In this document: piece after piece, positions 35,338 to 45,998 of the stretch
Numbering within the stretch: position 1 is the first letter of the stretch
Layout of the letters: every line of letters begins with the position of its first letter
Assembly (NCBI RefSeq): GCF_001653235.2
Contig: NC_035790.1
Span: forward strand, 5,022,001-5,086,000
Direction of reading: 5' to 3'
Length of the DNA: 64,000 bases
Source: Pochonia chlamydosporia 170
Lineage: Eukaryota; Ascomycota; Sordariomycetes; Hypocreales; Clavicipitaceae
Notes under the pieces: generated by a model
What the model was told of the DNA's origin: nothing
What the model saw: the letters and a program-made list of their open reading frames with translations, nothing else
Database searches by the model: none
Program-made: the position numbers and the translations under genes

Positions 35338-35525
35338 GGTTGCGGATATTTGTAGGACTGAGTACTTGTATGTATTGATGCGGTACCGGATGGAGGAATT
35401 GGCGATACTGCGAAGGAGCGACAGTCGTGATGACGGAGCAGGGAGCTTGTTGCGATGTTCAGTAGCTCAGGGTCGGGCTGGAGACGTGTAAGGAGGCGAC
35501 GGCGCGTTGATGACAGCTTCAACAT
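35334..35525 (-). other. Upstream ORF overlapping the DPM3 start
   Basis: An ATG at 35525 opens a 63-codon frame whose TGA stop overlaps the DPM3 ATG in the tetranucleotide ATGA. The encoded peptide is basic, Ser/Arg-rich and lacks acids in its first 17 residues (MLKLSSTRRRLLTRLQP), rather like a mitochondrial presequence. It may be a regulatory uORF, a chance frame in the 5' UTR, or an independent small peptide. Confidence 0.4.
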
Positions 35526-36681
35526 TTTGGACGGTGACTAAGCAGGACCCACATTTGGGATGAGAGTATTCAGCTGAAATGGTGACTTGGACTGAATTCA
35601 CTGTTTGACGTGGTTGAAAGAGATTCTCTTAAATTTATCAACAAAGCTGTATTTGACATTTTGACAATGGTTTGGTCTAAGGAATTGAAGCGGATGACGA
35701 AATACAAAAGCAAGAAGGGTCAAGTGATCAAAGGCTCCCCGCTCGGTTTGGCTCTTCTCTCAGTCACAGAACACAAGCCTTGAGCGAACATAATTGACTG
35801 CCCAGAACAAGGACCTCATCCCAGCTGGGTGTTACTTTCTTTTGCCCATCCTCCAAATGTTGCCAGTGCTTTGACCGGAGCGAGGTGGAACCTCTGTGCA
35901 TGCTGTCCACATTTAAGGTAGTTACACGGGCACGAATTGTTGGGATGTTCACGAGCTGGAGAAGCAGGGAACCCAGAACGGTCAAGATCGAAACCATCCT
36001 CGTTGAACAGCCCGTAGGCTTTATTCCAATGACAGCATTTGCTTTGCAATACAACATTAGTCCACTGCAAATGCTCCAGAAGAGACTGGCTGGAAGAGCT
36101 CCAACCAATTGGTTTCACGGCATTTCGCATATCACCAGCTGGACCCTGGTCCCGTACGGCCACTAATGCAAGCCTCGAAAATGTGCCGACGGGCCTCGAC
36201 AAGCACCTACTAGGTAATTTGTGTATTATTTTACGCTTTGCCTGCAAGCTGCTGCTTGGAAACAGAGGGGGCTGGTTTAGGTTGGACGCATGTCTTAAAT
36301 TCCGGTTTGCATGAAGTCAGCGAGAACAGCTTCCAACCAACCAGTGCTTAAAGGAGGCCGGGGAAGGTGGAGGGACAGGAAATGAATCTGTGGTCCTAGG
36401 CGAGCGTGTGGCTGGCTGTAGCTATCTAGATTGAGATCGTTACATGGGATGGGCCGCTGATCCCGTCCGTGGCTGCAGATGAGTTGTCAGGTCGCCTGGT
36501 TTCTGATGACGATGAGACGGGTTTCTCAAAAAACCCCAGGTCGAGTGCCCCTCCTTCGACAGAGAGCTTTTCTCGTACTTAAGAGCTGAGGAGGGTCCTA
36601 GAAGTGACGTGTAAACCAAATTGCCAAAGCCAAAGGAGTCTTCGTGCTTTCCAACATCAACTTGCATTCAAGGCGTTGACA
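35338..36681. other. Promoter region, DPM3 / P450
   Basis: 1.3 kb between divergent genes; it contains the DPM3 uORF (listed separately). No other coding sequence is supported. Confidence 0.5.
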
Positions 36682-38055
36682 ATGTCGCAACCTATCCCGC
36701 AACCTCCAGGCGTGCCTGTGCTGGGTAACATTTTCGATATCACTCCAAGCAATACATGGGCATCGCTGAAGAAGCTCTCTGAACAGTATGGAGAGATTTT
36801 CCAAGTCAAAATTCTCGGCCACGGAATCGTGTTTGTAGGCAGCGTTGCGCTCGCCGAGGAATTATGCGACCAAACACGATTTCGAAAGTTTGTCGGAGGA
36901 CCGATTGTCGAAATTCGGGCGGCTGTACATGATGCTCTCTTCACGGCATTCGACAATGAACCAAATTGGGGGATCGCTCATCGTATCATTGCACCACATC
37001 TCTCCCCCGAGGCTCTCAGGCAACAGAGCTTTGTAGAGATGCGCGACACAGCGAATGAACTGTTTGCAAAATGGAACAAAGTTGGCTCGAACAATACCTT
37101 CTCACCACTCGATGACCTTCAAAGACTGAACCTTGAAGCCACCACGTTGACACTGTTTGGTCAAAAGCTGAATTGCTTAGAAGGGCCAGAGCACCCTATG
37201 CTTAAAGCAATGGAGGATTCGACAGCCGAGGCCATCATGCGGCCCACCAGACCGTCGGTGTTGAACTCGCTTCTATACAGAGGCAAGTTCAAGAGCGCCA
37301 TCAAGACTATGCGCAAGTACGCAGCCGAAGTCGTACAGTATCGGAAGAACAACCCCACCGATCGTCAGGATGTTCTCACAGCAATGTTGAATAATGAAGA
37401 CCCCGAGACGAAAAAGAAGTTGACGGACTCTCAGGTCATCGACGAGATTGTCTCCATGCCCATTGGAAGCAGTACTGCTCCATGCCTGCTCGCCACCGCC
37501 ATCTTTCTGCTGCTGAAAAACCCCGATGTGATCACCAACGCAAGACGAGAAATCGACACCGTCGTTGGGGCGGGCGACATTTCAATCGAGCAGCTCGATG
37601 AGCTGAAGTACGTGCAAGGCATCGTTCGTGAATCGCTGCGACTGTCTTTCGCTGCTCCTGGCTTCAACATCGAGCCTATTCCCAGCGACTCTAAGGCGCC
37701 GATCCAGCTGGCCGGCGGGAAATATCAGGTCCCCCATAATCAGGCTATGATTATTGTCATGGCCGGCGTCAACCGCGACCCGAATGTCTTTGAGGAACCT
37801 CTGGCTTTTAAGCCGGAGCGCATGATGGGCGAGCAATTTGACAGTCTGCCCGAGGGTGCTAAGAAGTGGTTTGGGAACGGGAAGAGAGAGTGTATTGGAA
37901 AGCACTATGCCTGGCAGTGGAGCTTGCTTGTTTTGGCTATGATGCTGCAGAAGTTGGATTTTGAGATGGCTGATCCTGGCTACAAGTTGGAGCAGGATGG
38001 GTGGTTCAACTATAGGCCGGTTGGGTTTAAGACAAAGGTTAAGCCAAGGGTGTGA
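36682..38055 (+). CDS. Cytochrome P450, CYP505/BM3-like, without reductase domain
   Basis: Intronless, 457 aa, no N-terminal membrane anchor, starting MSQPIPQPPGVPVLGNIFDI. The fold follows the P450 part of CYP505/P450-BM3: C helix WGIAHRI (about 96-102), ExxR at Glu317-Arg320 (VRESLRL), RPER-like FKPERMM, and heme loop FGNGKRECIG with Cys404. The sequence stops where the linker to the reductase begins in CYP505. The I-helix reads SMPIGSSTAP (258-267) in place of the usual A-G-x-E-T-T: the Thr is kept but the acid is Ser. It must use a separate reductase if active as a monooxygenase. The substrate is unknown. The start at 36604 would add 26 unlikely residues. Confidence 0.88.
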   Translation: MSQPIPQPPGVPVLGNIFDITPSNTWASLKKLSEQYGEIFQVKILGHGIVFVGSVALAEELCDQTRFRKFVGGPIVEIRAAVHDALFTAFDNEPNWGIAHRIIAPHLSPEALRQQSFVEMRDTANELFAKWNKVGSNNTFSPLDDLQRLNLEATTLTLFGQKLNCLEGPEHPMLKAMEDSTAEAIMRPTRPSVLNSLLYRGKFKSAIKTMRKYAAEVVQYRKNNPTDRQDVLTAMLNNEDPETKKKLTDSQVIDEIVSMPIGSSTAPCLLATAIFLLLKNPDVITNARREIDTVVGAGDISIEQLDELKYVQGIVRESLRLSFAAPGFNIEPIPSDSKAPIQLAGGKYQVPHNQAMIIVMAGVNRDPNVFEEPLAFKPERMMGEQFDSLPEGAKKWFGNGKRECIGKHYAWQWSLLVLAMMLQKLDFEMADPGYKLEQDGWFNYRPVGFKTKVKPRV

Positions 38056-38959
38056 GGATGACTAGTTTTTATGGGGATTATGAGCGCGCCAGGGGCTGTT
38101 GGAGATAATTTGGGTTAGTTATTTATGTTTACAAGTCAGAATGGATATCCTAATAAATTTGCTGACGTTGACTTTTGGTCGTCTCGCCTGGTGATGCTGG
38201 CTGGGAGTGGCTGAGCACGACTGCCGTCTATCAACTATGAAAATAATACTCCACCGCATTCATATACTACTAGTGGAGAGTTTACTAAAAGCCAAGTTTG
38301 TAATGACGAATAACTCGCTGGCTAAATCCAACAAAACAGGGCATTTGATACCATCAGACGGCTCCGATTCTCGGGATAAAAGTGGAGTATGCTCCGGCAA
38401 CCCCTCCGGGCCAAGCATCACGATAACTCTATTGGATCGATTCGATGAGCCATGAGCAATGGGTAAATGGTGATCTGCCCACCATAGGCTTTAGTTTGTC
38501 GACATCCGAGTCACGATAAAACTGCAAGTGTGCCTCGTGTGCATCGTACCGGAGTTTTGGCTGACGTACCTTCGGCATTTTTCCGTCATCGGAACAATAC
38601 GAAAGAAGACTTGCAGAGCTCGTGAAACAAATTGCTTCGTTTAATGATAATGTCATATTGTGTATCTATATGCTACATGCCTTATATGGGGTATAAATGC
38701 CATGCGTCATCCACTGATAATAATGTTTCTGTGTCTTTCATCCCGTCCTGTGTATCATGCAATATCCATTCTCTGTATGTTGTGTTATGCCGTCAAGTCC
38801 CTTCCATGCCCAATGCATTTCAAAATTAAATTCGTTTCACGCTTCGAATGAAGAGGGTATAAGTAACGCCAATGATGCACCCGCAAAATTCAACCGATGC
38901 AAACCTCACAAAGGAAAATGGAAAAGAAACTAAAATGTTACGTGCCATGCATCTCAAAA
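38056..38959. other. Convergent intergenic region
   Basis: 900 bp between convergent genes, AT-rich around 38240-38330 and 38640-38870. Nothing is recognised. Confidence 0.5.
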
Positions 38960-39733
38960 TCATGCGGTACTGCTCTTCCGCAGGGAGAAAAGGTGCCACG
39001 CCTTGCGACGTTCTCCGTCTCGAGGACAGGTCTTTTCGTCGTCGTCTTCTTCGAGCTCAAGCCTGTAGCGGCGTACACTGCCTGAGTCGTCGTCAAAGGC
39101 GACATGTCTGGGCGTGAAGCAGTCCGGCACGAGGTGTCTCCTGATCCAGCCCTTGACACCACGGCTAGCGGCATCGATGGCAGCATACTCCAGCCGCCGG
39201 GTGCTGTCGCTTGTCCAGTAGTGTGTCGTGGGCGGCGGCAAGTGAACGGATGGTTCTCCTCGGGTTGTGGTCTCGGTGAGCTCGACTAGGTCCGGTGTTG
39301 GGAACTGGAAGTACGAGGCTGGCTGTTGTGTGTTACCACTGCCGCTGCCGCTGCTTCGTGAGTACACGGACTGCACGCTGGATTGGGGGTACGACTTGGC
39401 AGATCTGCGTGTCGATGGCCGTGTGCGAGCCCGAGTACTTGTGAGAGCAACGGCGGCAGAAGAACCGTTTGACATGCGTCGTGGTCGAGATTGGGAAAGG
39501 GAGTTGCGTGCTGAGCCTGATTGGTGTGACTCGTACCCTGAGTCCTGCCGTTGCATCTTCACTGCCGAGGGATATGGTGCTTCTTGGTAACTGTATTGAT
39601 TTGTGTTGGTCGTTGTGTATTCTGAGTCCACGAATTTCCTTGTCCGGGGAGGTGAAGGCGGTTCTTGTAGCTCAATGTCGTGGAAACTGTGATATGTCAT
39701 GTCCGACGCAGCAAAGCTAGATCTTGGATTCAT
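38960..39733 (-). CDS. Disordered fungal protein of unknown function, 257 aa
   Basis: Single exon. I start at the ATG at 39733 (MNPRSSFAASDMTYHSFHDI); the upstream frame opens without an ATG. The protein is Ser/Tyr/Gln/Arg-rich: PPSPPRTRKFVDSEYTT, QRQDSGYESHQSGSARNS, RSAKSYPQSSVQSVYS. The C-terminal third looks more ordered, with THYWTSDSTRRLEYAAIDAA followed by SRGVKGWIRRHLVPDC and an acidic cluster EEDDDE. The ordered segment suggests a conserved interaction motif. No family is recognised. A very long gene-free region lies upstream. Confidence 0.7.
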   Translation of the reverse strand: MNPRSSFAASDMTYHSFHDIELQEPPSPPRTRKFVDSEYTTTNTNQYSYQEAPYPSAVKMQRQDSGYESHQSGSARNSLSQSRPRRMSNGSSAAVALTSTRARTRPSTRRSAKSYPQSSVQSVYSRSSGSGSGNTQQPASYFQFPTPDLVELTETTTRGEPSVHLPPPTTHYWTSDSTRRLEYAAIDAASRGVKGWIRRHLVPDCFTPRHVAFDDDSGSVRRYRLELEEDDDEKTCPRDGERRKAWHLFSLRKSSTA

Positions 39734-42700
39734 ATCGGGCCAGTGTAGTGAAGATGCGTAGGACAGTCCACGAGGGTGTTTGAAGCGACGGTCAACCAAT
39801 CCGGTAGGCTCAGGTTTCCAGAAATAAAGATGATGAAAAAGAGAATGAAGAGGGAAAATAAGAGGGAGTGAGCCTCGAGAGGGATAGTTGCAATAGAGGG
39901 CTTTTTGAAGGAATGTCGGCTAATCATCCGCGAGGCCGTAATCATCCAAGCCCGGCCAGAGAAAATGAATTTATTTACTCAAAGCCGCTTGTTTTGTCCA
40001 ATGCAATCTCCACTCTCTGCATTCGAAACAAATTTAGTTCCAGAGACGGGCCAATGTTCGAAATACCCCGGAGCGGTGATGTATCTTGAAAGTTGCGGTC
40101 TGCAAGGGTTTCGACAGGGTATAAGGCACGATGGTCTAATAAGACGACGATGACCTTGCAGCAGCAACCGAGATAAAATGGTGTCTCATCGACCACAGCA
40201 ACGCAGCAGGGGGGCAGCGAGGCAAAATAAAGCAAAATGCAGCAGCAAGGTCCTCTCAAATAAATAAACAGGAACCAGACTTGACCTGCAGCGATCCAAA
40301 TCGAATGGTTGCTGGACAGGGGTCGAAATGGACCTGGGCCGGCTCCGGGCTACAGCAAATGGAAGCCCAAGCAACAGGCGGCGGTGAACAGAACAAGCAC
40401 CACACTAATGGAGAAAAGGCTTGGATAAGTTGACAAGAGTTACCCGCTTTGTCTCCGGTTTGTTACTCTTCTTGGCGGCGGCACAGGGCTTTTGTGGGTT
40501 GGGTGAGGTGTGAGGTATGGTCGGTCCCTGGCCGAAGACAACCGAAACCAATCACCAACAGCACAAGTGTGTGTCAGTGAGGGACAGAGGAGCGCCAGGA
40601 ACTGGTACCCGCTCAACCGATGCTTGTTTGTGCGGTTGAGAAAGCCAGGGTGTGGTGGTGAAATGTGGACGGGAGAGAGGGCGCAGCAGAAAAGGTTAAT
40701 AATGATGAGGGGTTGGGTCTCTTTTGAGAAGAAGGTAAAGTTTGAAGTATGTGTCAATGAACGGAGAATATCCGAGCCTTGGAGGTAAACCGGAATGGAT
40801 ATTAATAATGAGATTGGTGTGTTTTGTGGTAGATTTTGCTGATGAGCCTTTGTATACTTGACGAAGTAGATCCGGTAACGATGCTTCCAAGTTTCTGTTG
40901 CTGAGGATGCACGCTTTGGCCAAGCAAAGTTCCACGATAGTTCCGGTCGGTGGGGTAAAATTGATTCAAACAAGCGGTGCAAGTCTTGAAGAGTCAAGGT
41001 GCCTGTGGATTCGTTATATTGCAACCTTGTTCCCTCCCCCGCCGTGTGGAAAAATTATGAAGGTGAAGCGAAAGAGTTCTTGACTGCGGGAGGGGGTTTA
41101 ATGAACAGGTGGGTTATTGTCTGATACAAATCTGGAAGAATGACGTCTCCGATGGATATATTACCAGTGAAGCGAAATGATGGAGAATTCAAAAGATGTA
41201 ATGACCTTGTGTGTTTGTATAATAATTGCCGACGTCGTGCTCTGTTGGCCAAGTTCAAATGGACTCGACTTGATTGTCTTGAAGCATGTCCTAACGTCGT
41301 CTTGGTTGGCTGAAAGTGACAATGTGCCGGCCTGCCATACGACTACCACTCAAATCAACCAGCTTGAGACCATTCAACTACGACAGATCCAGTAACCATT
41401 CAGGTCATGGGTTGCGCTAGAAAAGATCCAGGAAGAGGAGACACTGACAGCGCATGCAGCGGGTGCAGCGGGTGCAGCCGATGTCGCTGGATCGACCAGA
41501 CAGGACGGGGGGTGGCTTTTGACTTTGGACGAGAAACTTGACTCGAACCAGGGACCAGGGACCAGACGGATAAATGGATGGACGGTGAAGTATCGTAGAT
41601 TGCTCGGCGTTTATGACGTGAGGTCTTTGGGCTTGTTCAAGTTCAATGCAACGGTCGAGATGATGCAGCTCGATGGCGCACAAAGGTGCCTATGTCTGCG
41701 GGAGGTTGTGAAGCATAGGATGGGATAGGATTGATAGGTTGAGACAAGAATAGGAAAAGACTATGCAGTAAAGATGACTTTCCTCGCTTTGTACTGGACA
41801 GCGTTCAATGTTGGCTCTGAACAAATGCATCCATTCATCAGACAAACAGCCATTCAGAGTAAACGCCCGCAATGACAAGCATCGAGATTGTCTGACGGCG
41901 GCACAGGTGCTTTATACAATGATCAAATGCAAGGCAATCAATCTCTCGGCACAAACCGCGGCACTCACTTCAACTGGCTGGCTGCTCCTATGACCAAACA
42001 ACCAGGCAACACAAGACGCTTGGGCTCACAGTTCGTCCACTGGCAATGATCGACAAACGTACAACGCAAGAGCGCCACAGCGAGCGCGTGTCGTCTCCGG
42101 CCGTCAAGTTTGCTACTGGCGACCATCATGTGATGGATGGCAGGCTAGACGGCCGCTGAATGGCTTGCGATGCGTGGAATGGGTGTGTGTAACCCATCAC
42201 ATGTCCATGAAGTGATGGAAGTGAGTGTGAAGCGATGTGGCGGCGATGCCCAATCATTTGCAGCTCGGCCACCAGGCTCTGAAACTAACGCTTCAGCGCG
42301 AGGCAATGTATTGGAAAATATGTGATACACGATGAGAGGGAAAAGGAAAAAAAATATTGCACTCAGTCACGATTGCTGCCGGGCGATTCTCCCAATCAGG
42401 TTTGGTTTCAAATGGTGGCACTCATTCGTTGCCACTGCGGCCCGTGAGAAATACTACCTGCTCAGGGGATACGATCCCACTGTTGTTTAGAATGATTCTG
42501 CTTCCATTTTAATTCGAGGCGATGATACGTTGAGACCATACGGTGAGGCCGAGGACATGTCGCTGCTCGGCCGATGGTCCAACATTGTGGGTTTTCGCGC
42601 CGAAGTTTTTGTGTCGAGTTGCATCTTTGTGAATAATCGTCCGACGCCGAGCATCATTGATCTTTGCCAACAAGCAGCCCAAAAACGTGGAGAATCTCTG

Positions 42701-44860
42701 AAATGATAAAAAATACGACTCTGTACCAATTGCCCTTTCCATTCGGCCAATGATCAGACGCAATCAAGAAGCTCTGGAAGAATTCGGACACCATCAACAT
42801 CATCGATTGGCTACATCGTTCAGTCTTGCATTCTTCATCCCAATCCCAATCTCGAGCCCTTGACCCTGGCCTGATTCCATGTCCCCAGTGCCTCAACTCG
42901 CATTTGATTGCCGTCCCTGCATCCACCAGCCAGACCACCGAGACCACTAACAGGCCGAGGCCTCCACACAGTCATGAGCTTGGCTCACGGGCCGCGCCTG
43001 ATCAACTGGGCTTGATACGGCTTCTGAAGGGCCTAAATTGGTGGAGCTGAGCAGGGGAAGTGCGGCAAATGAGCCAGGCCAGGCACCGAAATGTGTGAGT
43101 GACTGAGTGGTGGTCAGGGCGAGTTTGAGAGTGAGTGGTGGCACATGTCAGCCAGGCTCATTGAGCTGAAGTGGATGGAAGAGCTTGCTTTTTGCCCAGG
43201 TCTCCTGGCTACATGCATCTTTTTGGCTTGTGAAAATCGACCAACGTCATTCTGCTTGCGTATCTTGCGTAGATGGAAAGGGAACAAACCAGCATGTAAG
43301 TTACCTACTGCGTACTGCAACTCATCAAATCTGGGCTGGCGACCCAAGATGCTCTCAGCATTGATGGGAACAAAAGATGTCACTCCGCAGACGAGACGAC
43401 TCCCACGTCACAGTCAACCGAATCCAATATCAGGCGCCATATTCTGGATAGAGGCGCTTCCCGCTTGAGAATGTCTGGTGCAAACATGCAGAAATGCGGA
43501 ATGGCGCCAGCCACGTCGCTGCTTCTGAAAGAGTCTGGTCACTCATGATGTGTCTGGTCCGTCTGACTTCCACCACGGCCTGATTCCCGCATCAACTACC
43601 ACAAATATACGACGTGGCTGTCTAGCCGACGGACCCTGTCTGAGACTTGTCTGTTTCGAAGCATTGCGTTGCGCCAATTTCACCTGGCTGCAGTTGAAAA
43701 TGCAACACCGGTGAGTTGTCGCCTGCAAGACAAAATTACGACGACTGTTCAATTTGCTGGTCATTTTCACCGTCACTCAATCTCTGGGCTGGGAAGAATT
43801 CAGACTCCCTTGCATGGTGTTTTTATCTCGGCGAGCTGCATATCCAGCTCACTTCCAATATTGTCTTGTGATTCCCTACCAGTGACTAGGTAGTGTCATT
43901 TAAACGCAGCACACCACAGATAGACGATGCAATGTCGTTGATTAGACAGACAGCCATAGCTTCATAGAAATGGAGTTCCATCCATTCTCCTAGTATGGCA
44001 GTGGTGCCTGCCCGGAAATACCAAGATTCATCTCCAGCCGCGGCCTTGATTCAGAGTTCCTGCATGCTAACCACTATCAGCTTGACGATCAATTATGCAG
44101 GAATGTCCAGCAGGCACTTTTACCAGAAATAGCTACTTCGTGCTTTGGCACTTGAATCTCTCCCGTGTGATTAGCCCCTCCATTCCACGAGTGCTAGAAT
44201 GGTGAGACATGAGGTATGGAATCTCATCCGGCCAACACCCTTTTTACCATTAACATAGTAGCTGCCGGATCCCGAATGCCTTTTTCAAGTGAGCCAAATT
44301 TCATCTGTCGGCTCAAGTTTCTGATGTTTGTTCAACTTCGGGCATTGCAGCTACAGTGGGAGGCTATAAGTATTTGCCCACCTTAGTATGGGTTGGTTAC
44401 CTTTAAGTAAGGCAAATACCTTAACCACATGCTGTACACCTCCATATTGCAGCTTATCATGTCATTCGGCACTTGCGGTTACCGCAATAGTGCTACCCGT
44501 CGTATAATTACATTCCGGAAATAGTTCTCCATTTAGCTCCCTGTTTCACTTCTCTGAAATCCAACCATACGGACACTATATACATCTCTGTTCGCCCTGA
44601 CGATCACCTGGCAACCAAGGCGGGCAGTTGGAATGTCCGGAATGGCTGGGGAGCCTAGAGTTTCGCTGAATGTAGTAGAGCTTAAACCATCGTTGCTTGG
44701 CTAACAAGAGCCGAATCCTAAATCAAATCCTCCCTAGATGTGTGCCAAGGGTATAAATTGTAGAAGCAATGGCGCCATCCTATCTCCATTGACCACTTCG
44801 AACCGGGGCAACTTGTCTTGAAGCCGCAACTCAACTCTTGTCGTTACCAAAACTCTCACA
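39734..44860. other. 5.1-kb gene-free interval
   Basis: The longest interval without a supported gene. Frames on both strands are short and low in coding character. It has small GCAGCGGGT-type repeats near 41456-41475 and pyrimidine-rich tracts before both flanking genes, and ends in a TATA box at 44752. It may carry long 5' UTRs or noncoding RNA, but nothing in the bases proves that. Confidence 0.5.
44752..44757 (+). promoter_or_regulatory. TATA box of the secreted protein gene
   Basis: TATAAA in GGGTATAAATTG, 109 bp before the ATG at 44861. Confidence 0.55.
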
Positions 44861-45750
44861 ATGCAGATCAAAAACTTCGTCGTCGCTGCCTTGGCAGTTA
44901 CTACTGCCGCAACTTCAATCAACAGGGAACACACAGCTATACGCCGCAACCTAACCGCCGCGGTTGTTCAAGATGCGACCCAAGACTTGGCTGGCACATC
45001 ATTCCTCAGCCCCGACGACGTTATAAGGGGTCTCGAAAAGCTCACCGACATTGCTGATTCCATGATTGATATTGCTGGTGACTTTGTCAACTTGAATGTA
45101 GTCAAGGTCGTGCCTGATCTCATCGTAAGTTATAAGCAATGGTCTCGCTCCTGTCTACTTGGCATATATTAACAATGTATTAGAAACTTGCCAAAGCTTT
45201 CGCCGAGGAAGTCACAACTATCGCGAGCTTCTTTGGCATTGGCGGTGGTGGCTCCGGCAATGGAGGTCTCCTCGGCGGTATCCTAGGAGGAGCAGGAGGC
45301 TTGTTCGGCGGCGGTAATAAGGGAGGTGACAGCAATGGCCAGAAACAGGAGGAATTCTCTCAGGACAAGCAGCTTGAGATTTGCAAACTTTTCCACAAGG
45401 TAATATCTAGTCTCGCGGCCCCGTGTTTACTCCTAAGCTTTGAGCATGGCTAACAAATCGAGCAGTTGGTTGTAACGGAAGAAAAGTTCTTCGACCTCTT
45501 TATTGGCAAAGCTGGCGTCTTGGCCAAGATTCCTATTGTTGGGCAACTCGTCATCCCGGCGTTGAAGAAGTTCGAAGATGCCATCAATGGCGTTGCCAGA
45601 AAGATTATCAAGCTTGTGCCGACTTGTGCGGACGATGCTAAGAAGGATCTGGACAGGCTTCAGACCAAGCTTACTGATGCTGAGAGCGCTTATACTTTCA
45701 AGTATGACTACACTTTTTCTACTGTCAATCCTCAACCAACTGGGAGGTAA
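44861..45750 (+). CDS. Secreted Gly-rich protein of unknown function
   Basis: 254 aa from exons 44861-45124, 45184-45399 and 45466-45750; introns are 59 and 66 bp, all phase 0. The signal peptide is MQIKNFVVAALAVTTAATS. An amphipathic helical part with FLSPDDVIRGLEKLTDIADS and VVKVVPDLI follows. It is then split by a glycine-rich loop (GGLLGGILGGAGGLFGGG) from a second helical part (FIGKAGVLAKIPIVGQLVIP, ARKIIKLVPTCADDAKKDLD). Two Cys residues (in EICKLF and PTCADD) could form one disulfide. The repeated amphipathic pattern suggests a surface-binding or membrane-active secreted protein, but I recognise no family and predict no activity. Confidence 0.8.
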
Positions 45751-45998
45751 TGAGGCATGGAAGGTTTCGGAATAGGGACGTAGGCAATGAATTGGAGGAT
45801 TCAAGGGATATGAGTCGGTCTTCCATAGCCGTGTATTCAGGAAGCTCTAAGTGATCTTAGTGCAAGGACAAAATCAAAATCGACAGTAGTCAGGCAATTA
45901 ATTGCCAAATATAGTACAATTCTCATCAACATCATCAGCACAGCATCTCTCGTCCGCTCATAACCTCATAAACAAAGCAACCCAAAAAGCCAACCCAG

